Shown here piece after piece: positions 26,237 through 33,671 of a stretch of 64,000 nucleotides of DNA. This stretch comes from Halospina sp040196175 (GTDB lineage Bacteria; Pseudomonadota; Gammaproteobacteria; Pseudomonadales; Oleiphilaceae). The stretch spans positions 744,001 to 808,000 of the forward strand of contig NZ_JBEFNF010000001.1 in the NCBI RefSeq assembly GCF_040196175.1, given 5' to 3'. The notes beneath the pieces are model-generated. The model was not told the DNA's origin. It was given only the letters and a program-made list of their open reading frames with translations, and made no database searches. Both the position numbers and the translations under genes were made by a program. How positions within the stretch are numbered: position 1 is the first letter of the stretch; each line of letters starts with the position of its first letter.

Positions 26237-26656
26237 ATGAAAAAGATACTCGCACTGATGCTGTTGGCTGTATTTACTGTGACCCCAGCAGTCGCCCAGC
26301 AAGGTGACATGCACGATGGCATGAAACAGGGCGGCATGATGGGCAAGGGCTCAGGCATGGGCATGATGAATGACGAGCACATGCAGGAGCGCATGCAGAG
26401 GATGCACGAGCAAGTGAATCAGGCCCGGCAAACAGGGGACCCTGAAAAGCGTCGTGAATTCATGCGCGAACACATGAAAACCATGCACGGCACCATGCAG
26501 GAGATGCGCGGCGGTATGGGAAGGAACAGCGAGGGCACCGCCAAGCCTTCCGAAATGCCTATGGAAAAGCGTATGCAGCGCATGGAGCAGCACATGCAGA
26601 TGATGCAGGGCATGATGCAGCAGATGATGGAACGGGAGTCGCTCGAAGAAGAATAA
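26237..26656 (+). CDS. Secreted Met/His-rich protein of the copper locus
   Basis: 139 residues from ATG 26237 (GGGTAAGGGA upstream); an earlier in-frame ATG at 26216 would add seven residues before the signal. Residues 1-21 are a Sec signal peptide ending A-V-A-Q. The mature chain is hydrophilic and helical with 29 methionines in total (about one residue in five) and many M-x-x-M, M-M and H-M pairs, the composition of copper(I)-binding periplasmic proteins. No recognised domain beyond that. Placed behind copRS and directly preceded by a box shared with the copA promoter. Likely a periplasmic copper buffer or chaperone; this is inference from composition and context. Confidence 0.8.
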   Translation: MKKILALMLLAVFTVTPAVAQQGDMHDGMKQGGMMGKGSGMGMMNDEHMQERMQRMHEQVNQARQTGDPEKRREFMREHMKTMHGTMQEMRGGMGRNSEGTAKPSEMPMEKRMQRMEQHMQMMQGMMQQMMERESLEEE

Positions 26657-26675
26657 GGAGCGCGGGAGACCTATA

Positions 26676-27299
26676 ATGATCGAGATTGTACCCAACTGGC
26701 ACCCCATCTGGGTCCATTTCCCAATCGCGCTGTTCAGTATGGCAACCGCCTTTTTCCTACTGGGCCTTGTTCTTCCGGACAGGGTGGGGGAACGGGTAAC
26801 GGCTGCGGCACGCTGGAATCTGGCGGTGGGAGCGGTATTGCTGATCCCCACGCTGGTGACAGGCTATCTGGCTTACAACTCAGTCGCCCATGACGGCGCC
26901 GGCCACCAGGCCATGGAGCGCCATATGACGGCGGCTTGGGTGGTTGCGGCCCTGTTTGTGGTTGCCGTTGTGCTTGCCTGGCTGGATCGTTTCCGGGCCC
27001 GTGGGGCAGGGCTGGTGCTGACTGTCGTGCTTTTGATCGGCACCGGGGCTGTTGCTGTTACCGGCTACCTCGGGGCGGAAAACGTTTATCGTCATGGTCT
27101 GGGGGTTGAACGATTGCCGGATGGTGTTGGCGATACCGGATCAACCCAGTCGGAAGATCGCTCCCCGGAATCCCGGAAAGAAACGGATGATCCAGAAAGC
27201 GGCGATGCTGAATCGCCGAACGCAGAGCGGGATTCAGAGCAGGGTGGTACTGAGGAGACAGCACCTGAAGGCCACGAAGGGCATGACCATGCGCACTGA
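26676..27299 (+). CDS. DUF2231-type inner-membrane protein with His/acidic tail
   Basis: 207 residues. Four hydrophobic segments (about 13-33, 44-66, 85-105 and 112-133) with conserved W-H-P-I-W-V-H-F-P-I-A-L-F at the N-terminus and H-x-x-x-E-R-H in the second loop, the DUF2231 pattern. A long polar C-terminal tail (about 150-207) rich in Glu/Asp/Ser/Pro ends in G-H-E-G-H-D-H-A-H, a likely metal-binding end. It follows the Met-rich gene by 19 bp and should share its transcript. DUF2231 proteins are frequently linked to haem or metal-related oxidoreductases, but the function here is not established. Confidence 0.8.
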   Translation: MIEIVPNWHPIWVHFPIALFSMATAFFLLGLVLPDRVGERVTAAARWNLAVGAVLLIPTLVTGYLAYNSVAHDGAGHQAMERHMTAAWVVAALFVVAVVLAWLDRFRARGAGLVLTVVLLIGTGAVAVTGYLGAENVYRHGLGVERLPDGVGDTGSTQSEDRSPESRKETDDPESGDAESPNAERDSEQGGTEETAPEGHEGHDHAH

Positions 27300-27679
27300 T
27301 CCTGCATCTTGATGCTAAGCCTCGTCGCGCTGTCTCGGGTGTTTGCCGAAGCGGCGAGGATGCGGATTGTCTCGCAGTTTGATCATGACTCTCCCGGAAC
27401 ACGCTCCTCTTAATCCGTAACGCCATTGCGCGCGGACTGACCGTGCGCGAGGCAGGCATCGTTTACCATCAGGCCTCACACAGCGCCAGGGCTGGCGCCT
27501 GGATAGCAGCCATTAACGATAACCTGACGCTCCAATCCAGCTGCAGTTCAGCGTATTGTGCTTAAATAGGGTAGAGGGCAAGTGAATGAGACCAATGTGA
27601 TCATGGTTTCAGCGCGCGAGAGCGAGAACGGCCTCGCTCTCGCGCCAAGATTGATTTTACCTTTAGAAGGAACACTTAA
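27300..27679 (+). other. Intergenic region without a supportable gene
   Basis: About 380 bases between the DUF2231 gene and a small membrane-protein gene. No frame with coding character was found. It contains a small inverted repeat (GCGCCA/TGGCGC near 27483-27498) and the strong hairpin listed separately at 27614-27645. No copy of the putative copper box was seen here, so it may instead be a relic of rearrangement in this island. Confidence 0.6.
27614..27645. repeat. Perfect 13-bp inverted repeat (strong hairpin)
   Basis: Arms GCGCGAGAGCGAG (27614-27626) and its exact complement (27633-27645) enclose the loop AACGGC. Neither strand has a run of T directly after the stem, so it is not a classical intrinsic terminator. 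It ends 34 bases before the ATG at 27680, so if transcribed it would lie in that gene's leader. Confidence 0.8.
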
Positions 27680-27886
27680 ATGATGTCTGGCGGTATGCAC
27701 GCAGGTGGAATGATCTGGATGCTCGTGGTGGGCATTATCCTCGTTATTCCGTTCTGGAAACTGGCCACCCGCGTCGGTTACCCGGGGCCGTTGGCCCTGC
27801 TCATCCTGATCCCTTTGGTGAACCTGGCGTTTATCTATTTTCTGGCCTTTTCCAAGTGGCCGGAGTCAGAGGAAACCCGTTGGTAA
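27680..27886 (+). CDS. Small two-helix membrane protein
   Basis: 68 residues, start ATG 27680 (a second ATG follows directly) with AAGGA eight bases upstream. It starts M-M-S-G-G-M-H-A-G-G-M, which gives Met and His residues before TM1 (about 12-29), followed by a loop with G-Y-P-G and TM2 (about 37-58), and ends in a short charged tail after F-S-K-W-P. Small proteins with the W-K-L-A-x-R-x-G-Y-P-G pattern are common in proteobacteria but have no assigned role. The Met/His N-terminus and its place between copper genes suggest, without proving, a metal-linked function. Confidence 0.7.
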   Translation: MMSGGMHAGGMIWMLVVGIILVIPFWKLATRVGYPGPLALLILIPLVNLAFIYFLAFSKWPESEETRW

Positions 27887-27919
27887 ATTGACCATCAGGA
27901 TTCACGCTGGGAGATAGTG

Positions 27920-28261
27920 ATGACTTCACACGAGTGTGCTCATTGTGGGGTGGTGGCCATGGATTCCGGGACCGACGTTGCTATTGAAAGTGCCGGGGTA
28001 ACCCTGCTTCGCGGGGATCTGATGGGCATTGTCGAGGCCAGGCGGCTCTCACGCGCAACCATGCGCAACATCCGCCAGAATCTGTTCTTTGCCTTTGTTT
28101 ACAACTCGGCGGGGGTGCCGATCGCGGCCGGAGTTCTCTATCCGTTCGCCGGGATACTGCTGTCGCCAATCTTTGCGGCAGCAGCAATGTCCCTGTCGTC
28201 GGTCAGCGTGATCGCCAATGCGCTCAGGCTGAGGATCGTTCGGCTCTCCGGGGACGGGTAA
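27920..28261 (+). pseudogene. C-terminal fragment of a copper P1B-type ATPase
   Basis: From about base 27961 the frame reads S-G-T-D-V-A-I-E-S-A-G-V-T-L-L and continues through R-A-T-M-R-N-I-R-Q-N-L-F-F-A-F-V-Y-N and G-V-P-I-A-A-G-V-L-Y-P-F to A-A-A-M-S-L-S-S-V-S-V-I-x-N-A-L-R-L, which is the end of the ATP-binding hinge region and the last two membrane helices of CopA-type copper exporters. About 100 residues of a protein that is normally 700-850 long are present. The phosphorylated DKTGT site, the GDGxNDxP hinge, the CPC helix and the metal-binding domains are missing. The first 13 codons (containing C-A-H-C-G) are not ATPase-like. No stop or frameshift interrupts the fragment, so a short membrane protein could be made. 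Confidence 0.75.
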
Positions 28262-28269
28262 ATGTGCCG

Positions 28270-29802
28270 TCAGGTGCGGTCTTGCTGGGGAGGTTCCCTG
28301 GGAATCCGCACGTGGGTCCGTTGGTCCACATAAGGCTTTCTGAGGGCGATCAGAAGTGCCGGGATGAACGTCAGCAGCAGTAGCCCGAACGGCAAACCGC
28401 TGGCAATAGTGGCCGACTGCAGGGCGTTAAGGCCGCCTGCCCGCAGAAGCACTGCGGTAACCAGACCGATGGCCGTCATCCAGAACAGGCGCTGTTGCCA
28501 GCTTGGGTCGTGGCCATTGGAAGTCAGTGTTGCCACCACCAGTGACCCGGAATCCGCTGAGGTTACAAAGAAAACCAGTACCACCAGGATTGCAATCCCA
28601 ATGGTGGCAGCACTCAGTGGCAGGAACTCCAGAAAGTTGTACAGACTGGCGTTGGGCGAGCTGGTGACCGTGTTAACGAAATCAACATTCTGGAACAGCT
28701 CCAGGTGCAGCGCGTTGGCACCGAACACCGTCATCCAGACAAAGTTGAAGAAAGTTGGCACCAGCAGGACGCCCAGAAGATATTCACGGATGGTGCGCCC
28801 CCGCGATACCCGAGCGATGAACATGCCCACAAAGGGCGACCAGGAGATCCACCAGCTCCAGTAAAAGACCGTCCAGGAGGATTGCCAGTCTGTGCCCTGG
28901 TAAGTTTCGTTCCAGGTTGAGAGCGTCAGCAGATCATTGAAGTAGCCGCCGATGTGTTGGCCCAGAGCCTTGAGCACAAATACGGTTTCCCCGGCAATAA
29001 GCACGAACAGCATCAGGCCACCAGCCAGTAGAAGGTTGAGCTTACTCAGCCGTCGTACGCCGCTGCTCAGTCCCGTCATTACGGAGACAAGGGCTACGGC
29101 ACAGACAATACCGATAAGCAGCATCTGGAGCCAGAGCCCGGATTCGTAGCCGGTGAGCTTGGCGATACCGGCCGCCGCCTGACTGGTCCCCAGACCCAGC
29201 GATGTGCAGACACCGAAAACCGTCCCGATAACTGCCGCAAAGTTGGCAATACCACCAATGCGCTGGGCCCGTTTCCGGCTGAAGAGTTCCTTAAGCGGCG
29301 CATCGAAGCTGAGGGCATGATTGGCGTTGAAGTGGAAGTAGGCCAGGGTTAACCCAACCAGCGCATAGATCGCCCAGGGGTGAAGGCCCCAGTGGAGGAA
29401 AGTGGTTTCCATGGCGAGCTGGGCGGTGTCCGCATTGTTGCCAACAAAGGGGCCGAAAGTGTCGTAGTGCTGGAGCGGTTCGGAAACGCTGTAGAACAGA
29501 AGGCCGATGCCCATACCCGCTGCGAACAGCATGCCGAACCAGTCCAGGCGGCTGAACTCCGGTCTGGCATCCTTGCCGCCCAGGCGTATATGCGCCAGCG
29601 GGCTGAATATCAGGTAGACGGCGAACAGGAGGGCGGCATTCATGATGAGGATCAAAAGCCAGCCGGTGTTGTGGGAGAACCACGCCTCTAAACCGGTGAA
29701 TACCGTGCGAGCCAGTTCCTGCTGCAGGGTTGCGAATGCCAGCAGGACAACAATGGCGGCAGCGGAGATAATGAAAAGGCTCATCCGGCGAAGCGTGTGC
29801 AA
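28270..29802 (-). CDS. BCCT-family osmolyte transporter (betaine/choline/carnitine type)
   Basis: Twelve hydrophobic segments and the BCCT signatures G-M-G-I-G-L-L-F-Y-S-V-S-E-P, the long W-H-x-H-like region L-H-W-G-L-H-P-W-A and the substrate-site helix W-T-V-F-Y-W-S-W-W-I-S-W-S-P-F-V-G-M-F-I-A-R. The frame is open upstream to 29937, but the extra residues do not look like a transporter N-terminus. A TTG at 29800-29802 has GGAGG eight bases upstream and gives 510 residues; an ATG at 29784 is the alternative. Sodium-coupled uptake of glycine betaine or related solutes is expected, in line with a marine or halophilic lifestyle. Exact substrate not determinable. Confidence 0.88.
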   Translation of the reverse strand: MHTLRRMSLFIISAAAIVVLLAFATLQQELARTVFTGLEAWFSHNTGWLLILIMNAALLFAVYLIFSPLAHIRLGGKDARPEFSRLDWFGMLFAAGMGIGLLFYSVSEPLQHYDTFGPFVGNNADTAQLAMETTFLHWGLHPWAIYALVGLTLAYFHFNANHALSFDAPLKELFSRKRAQRIGGIANFAAVIGTVFGVCTSLGLGTSQAAAGIAKLTGYESGLWLQMLLIGIVCAVALVSVMTGLSSGVRRLSKLNLLLAGGLMLFVLIAGETVFVLKALGQHIGGYFNDLLTLSTWNETYQGTDWQSSWTVFYWSWWISWSPFVGMFIARVSRGRTIREYLLGVLLVPTFFNFVWMTVFGANALHLELFQNVDFVNTVTSSPNASLYNFLEFLPLSAATIGIAILVVLVFFVTSADSGSLVVATLTSNGHDPSWQQRLFWMTAIGLVTAVLLRAGGLNALQSATIASGLPFGLLLLTFIPALLIALRKPYVDQRTHVRIPREPPQQDRT

Positions 29803-29929
29803 TGGGGCGGCCTCCAGTCGCAGTTGGTTGAGGCGCACAGCATAGCATCGAGAGCAACCGGGCGCGTGGGGCAGCGTGCGCTCCCCGACCATGCTAGACT
29901 TTTTGAAAGAACGGAACAGCAGGGATTGA

Positions 29930-30952
29930 ATGGTCATGGCAAGACTGGTCCAGGCATTGCTGTCATTGTTCTCAGGCTATAAAGGCCAACGGAGATCGCT
30001 GGCGAGCAAGACAGCAGATGTTGCGGGAAATGGCTCCACTGGGCAGTCGCTATCAGAAAGCCAGGATCTGGCACCCGAAGTGGAGCGATTGCACGCTTGG
30101 CTGATGGGGCGTCAGGGAATTGACCATGGCGAGCACTCTATACCAGAACGGGCAATGCTCACTGAGTTACGGCACCGGATCAGGGATCGCCGTCTCTCCC
30201 AGATTCCGCTTCAGCCGAGGGTCTTACCGTTATTGATCCGGGCGCTTGGTGACGAGCGCCAGAGCCACCGTGACATTGCCTCCATTATTGTCGATGAGCC
30301 CGCATTGACGGACGAACTGCTCCGTGTGGTTAATCGTTCCCGTGGTCAATCTATTGATGCGCATTCAATCGAATCGGTTGAACAGGCGGTTCTGATGGTC
30401 GGGTTTGAAGGGGTCAGGCGGGCCGTTTCGGAAGCCGTGATGCGGCCTGTGATGCAGAGTGCATCGCGTCCGGGGGCAGGGTTCGCGCGTAACGTATGGC
30501 ACTGGGGCCTGTTGTGCGCGAACGCGTGCGACCTCCTGGGGCAGCAGCAGCGCGATGTGGGCTCCGACCTGTTCATGATCGGGCTGATGCCCTCGCTGGC
30601 TTACCTGTCGATCTACCGGGAACTCGAATCCATTGCCCAGGATCAGTCGGGGAACCAACCTGTTCCGCCACCGGTTTTAAGCGAGGCGCTGTATCGTGAG
30701 ACCGGGCGTATGCTGGAGAGGCTGGTTGGGGCTTGGCAGTTGCCCTCCCGGTATGGAGACCACCTCCGCGAACTGCATGAGACGCCTCTCGGATGCGCCC
30801 GATCGACCCTTTCAAGAGGAATGATTCTGGGTACCGGCGAGGCGCTGCGTGGAGCAGGGCGCCGGACCTTGCTGCAGAAAGAGCTGGTGACGGTAACCGA
30901 TCTTGAGCACCGTCAGTTGGAGCATGTTCAGGCTGGTCTCAAGCGCGCCTAG
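29930..30952 (+). CDS. HDOD-domain protein
   Basis: 340 residues. The first 90 are polar and weakly conserved. Residues about 95-295 form an HDOD domain (I-P-L-Q-P-R-V-L-P-L-L-I, then I-A-S-I-I-V-D-E-P-A-L-T-D-E-L-L-R-V-V-N, then S-I-E-S-V-E-Q-A-V-L-M-V-G-F-E-G-V-R-R), a helical fold related to HD domains but without the metal-binding His-Asp pair. HDOD proteins act in signal networks, often with c-di-GMP or chemotaxis proteins. No enzymatic partner domain is fused. Divergent from the BCCT gene; start ATG 29930 with AGGGA upstream. Confidence 0.8.
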   Translation: MVMARLVQALLSLFSGYKGQRRSLASKTADVAGNGSTGQSLSESQDLAPEVERLHAWLMGRQGIDHGEHSIPERAMLTELRHRIRDRRLSQIPLQPRVLPLLIRALGDERQSHRDIASIIVDEPALTDELLRVVNRSRGQSIDAHSIESVEQAVLMVGFEGVRRAVSEAVMRPVMQSASRPGAGFARNVWHWGLLCANACDLLGQQQRDVGSDLFMIGLMPSLAYLSIYRELESIAQDQSGNQPVPPPVLSEALYRETGRMLERLVGAWQLPSRYGDHLRELHETPLGCARSTLSRGMILGTGEALRGAGRRTLLQKELVTVTDLEHRQLEHVQAGLKRA

Positions 30953-31114
30953 TCTTGTCAGATCAGCACGAACGACGTTTGGCGATGCCCAAGCCCGCCA
31001 TGATTCTCGATGAAACCGCCTCAAATGGGCTGGCGCTCGATAGGAGCGCTTCCCCGTTACTAATGGCTCCGGTACCATTCGCGCTCAGATTTCGCTTGCT
31101 GGGTTCCCCGTTGA

Positions 31115-32170
31115 ATGAAACGCTCCGATTTTCACTTTGATCTTCCTGATGAACTCATCGCCCGCTACCCGCTTGCCGAGCGTGAAGCGAGCCGTCTGCT
31201 GCGCCTGGATGGTGCCGGGGGTGCTGTCTCTCACCATGAGTTCCGAGAGCTTGCGGATCTGCTGGAGCCCGGTGACCTTCTGGTCTTCAACGACACCAGG
31301 GTGATCCCCGCAAGGGTTTACGGCCAGAAAGCCTCGGGGGGAAAGGTGGAAATGCTTGTGGAGCGAATCCTGGATTCCCATTGCGCTCTGGTGCACCTGA
31401 AAGTTTCGCGAGCGCCAACGGCAGGAGGTGAACTCACTCTGGAAGGTGGCTATCAGGTGGCAGTTGAGGAGCACACACCGGAAGGACTCTTCCGGGTGCG
31501 CTTTATGCATGCGGGGGTGATGACCGTTCTGGAGGCAGTCGGACACATGCCGTTGCCACCCTACATTGACCGGCCTGACGAGATGACAGATGAGGAACGC
31601 TATCAAACGGTCTTCGGCGAGAAGCCCGGGGCCGTGGCGGCGCCTACTGCGGGGTTGCATTTCACGGATGCCATAATGGATGAGCTGGCGAGTAGGGGCA
31701 TCGAGCGCACCTTTGTAACTCTGCACGTTGGGGCGGGAACCTTCCAGCCAGTGCGCAGCGAAGACATACGAGAACACCACATGCATCAGGAGTGGCTGGC
31801 CGTGGACCAGGAAACGGTGGATGCGGTGAAGCGTACCCGCAAGCGGGGTGGCCGAGTGGTGGCTGTGGGCACGACGGCGGTCCGGGCGCTCGAATCCGCC
31901 TCGCAGGGACAAGAGCTCGCGCCCTTCGCGGGCGAGACTCGGATCTTCATCTATCCGGGTTACCGGTTCCGCAGCGTTGACGCCATGGTCACCAATTTCC
32001 ATCTGCCGGAATCCACCCTCATCATGCTGGTCAGCGCCTTTGCTGGTCGCCAGCATGTGTTGGATGCTTACCGGGCGGCGATCCATGAACATTATCGGTT
32101 CTTCAGTTATGGCGATGCCATGCTGGTATTTCCCCATCCCGAAGCGATTGCGCCGGAGGTGTCGGCATGA
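31115..32170 (+). CDS. queA: S-adenosylmethionine:tRNA ribosyltransferase-isomerase QueA
   Basis: 351 residues. QueA transfers and isomerises the ribosyl part of AdoMet onto preQ1 in tRNA to give epoxyqueuosine. Family hallmarks: F-D-L-P-x-E-L-I-A-x-x-P near the start, L-V-F-N-D-T-R-V-I-P-A-R, A-A-P-T-A-G-L-H-F-T and H-V-G-A-G-T-F-x-P-V, then T-N-F-H-L-P-x-S-T-L. Length is that of E. coli QueA (356 aa). Its stop overlaps the tgt start by four bases, in the standard queA-tgt-yajC-secDF order. Confidence 0.96.
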   Translation: MKRSDFHFDLPDELIARYPLAEREASRLLRLDGAGGAVSHHEFRELADLLEPGDLLVFNDTRVIPARVYGQKASGGKVEMLVERILDSHCALVHLKVSRAPTAGGELTLEGGYQVAVEEHTPEGLFRVRFMHAGVMTVLEAVGHMPLPPYIDRPDEMTDEERYQTVFGEKPGAVAAPTAGLHFTDAIMDELASRGIERTFVTLHVGAGTFQPVRSEDIREHHMHQEWLAVDQETVDAVKRTRKRGGRVVAVGTTAVRALESASQGQELAPFAGETRIFIYPGYRFRSVDAMVTNFHLPESTLIMLVSAFAGRQHVLDAYRAAIHEHYRFFSYGDAMLVFPHPEAIAPEVSA

Positions 32171-33288
32171 GCGCTAACTCATTCATGGACTTCGAACACA
32201 TGGCGAGCGACGGGCCCGCGCGGCGGAGTCGGCTGAGCTTTCCTCGTGGTACTGTAGAGACACCTGCCTTTATGCCCGTGGGCACTTACGGCACCGTCAA
32301 AGGTATGCTGCCGCGGGATCTGGAAGCGACCGGCGCCGAGATCATACTGGGTAACACATTCCATCTGATGCTACGCCCGGGCACCGAGGTGATTGAGGCG
32401 CATGATGGCCTGCATGGGTTTGCTGGCTGGGAACGGCCGATGCTTACGGATTCCGGTGGTTTTCAGGTTTTCAGCCTCTCGGATATGACCTGGACAACGG
32501 AAACAGGCGTGACCTTCAAATCACCAATTGACGGTGCCAGGGTGGAGCTGACCCCTGAGAAGTCTATGCAGGTGCAGAGGTCACTGGGTTCGGACATTGT
32601 CATGATCTTCGATGAATGCACACCGTACCCCGCCACAGAAGAAGAGGCACGACGGTCCATGAACCTGTCTCTGCGCTGGGCCGAACGCAGCCGGCAAGCG
32701 CACGGTGACAGTCGGTCCGCACTCTTCGGCATTGTTCAGGGGGGCATGTACGAGTCATTGCGGCGTGAGTCCCTGGAGGGGCTGAAAGCCATCGGGTTTG
32801 AGGGTTACGCTATTGGTGGGCTGTCCGTTGGCGAACCCCGTGAGGAGATGCACCGGATGCTGGAGGTGCTGGAACCGGTTATGCCGGAGGATGCACCGCG
32901 TTACCTGATGGGCGTGGGGCGCCCTGAGGACATTGTGGAGGCGGTCAGTCGTGGTGTGGATATGTTCGACTGCGTGATGCCGACCCGCAATGCGCGTAAC
33001 GGGCATCTGTTCACCCACGAGGGCGTCGTACGCATCCGCAACGCCCGCCACCGTCATGATACCGGGGCTCTGGATGCGATGTGTGACTGTTACACCTGCC
33101 ACCACTTTTCGCGCGCCTACCTGCACCATCTTGACCGCTGTGGCGAAATGCTGGGGGCACAGCTTGCCTCCATCCATAACCTCCATTATTACCAGACTCT
33201 CATGGCTGGATTGCGTGAGGCTATCCAAGCAGGTACATTGGCGACCTTCATTGACAGGTTCTATCAGTTACGCGGAGTAGTCCGATGA
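32167..33288 (+). CDS. tgt: tRNA-guanine transglycosylase Tgt
   Basis: 373 residues. Tgt exchanges guanine 34 of GUN-anticodon tRNAs for preQ1. Visible features: E-T-P-A-F-M-P-V-G-T-Y-G-T-V-K-G near the start, substrate-site D-S-G-G-F-Q-V-F-S, nucleophile region G-V-D-M-F-D-C-V-M-P-T-R-N-A-R-N-G and the zinc site C-D-C-Y-T-C-(x)n-H. The ATGA overlap with queA favours the start at 32167; an in-frame ATG at 32185 would match the shorter E. coli N-terminus. Confidence 0.96.
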   Translation: MSANSFMDFEHMASDGPARRSRLSFPRGTVETPAFMPVGTYGTVKGMLPRDLEATGAEIILGNTFHLMLRPGTEVIEAHDGLHGFAGWERPMLTDSGGFQVFSLSDMTWTTETGVTFKSPIDGARVELTPEKSMQVQRSLGSDIVMIFDECTPYPATEEEARRSMNLSLRWAERSRQAHGDSRSALFGIVQGGMYESLRRESLEGLKAIGFEGYAIGGLSVGEPREEMHRMLEVLEPVMPEDAPRYLMGVGRPEDIVEAVSRGVDMFDCVMPTRNARNGHLFTHEGVVRIRNARHRHDTGALDAMCDCYTCHHFSRAYLHHLDRCGEMLGAQLASIHNLHYYQTLMAGLREAIQAGTLATFIDRFYQLRGVVR

Positions 33289-33644
33289 TGTTCAGCGTTC
33301 GCTCGCTTTTGTTTGTGCTGCTGGCTCTTATGCCGGCGGTTGCCTTTGCCGCGCCCCAGGGCGGGCCGGGGGTTATTTCACAGGTCGTGCTCTTTGGCGG
33401 CTTTATTCTTATCTTCTACTTCCTGATCTGGCGTCCCCAGTCCAAGCGTGCCAAGGAACACAAAGCGTTGGTTGAAGGGCTCGATAAAGGTGACGAAGTG
33501 GTAACAGGCGGTGGCCTCACAGGTCGTATCTCACGTCTGACCGATGACTACATGGTGGTGGAGATCGCTGATGGCGTTGAGGTGAAGGTTCAACGCCAGT
33601 CTGTTACCCAGGCCCTGCCCAAGGGAACGCTCAAGGACATCTGA
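33285..33644 (+). CDS. yajC: Sec translocase auxiliary subunit YajC
   Basis: 119 residues: an N-terminal hydrophobic stretch ending A-F-A-A-P that reads like a signal, then the main membrane helix (about 33-50, V-V-L-F-G-G-F-I-L-I-F-Y-F-L) followed by W-R-P-Q-S-K-R-A-K-E-H and the conserved G-D-x-V-V-T-x-G-G-L-x-G motif. Binds SecD-SecF. Overlaps tgt by four bases (ATGATG start at 33285). Confidence 0.93.
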   Translation: MMFSVRSLLFVLLALMPAVAFAAPQGGPGVISQVVLFGGFILIFYFLIWRPQSKRAKEHKALVEGLDKGDEVVTGGGLTGRISRLTDDYMVVEIADGVEVKVQRQSVTQALPKGTLKDI

Positions 33645-33671
33645 TCTTCCGGTTCCGCACAAGGATCCCCG

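Noticed and set aside
27920..27960. C-A-H-C-G in the first codons of the ATPase fragment considered as a metal-binding domain.
   Set aside because: Only one short cysteine pair with no surrounding heavy-metal-associated fold; likely chance sequence upstream of the homologous part.
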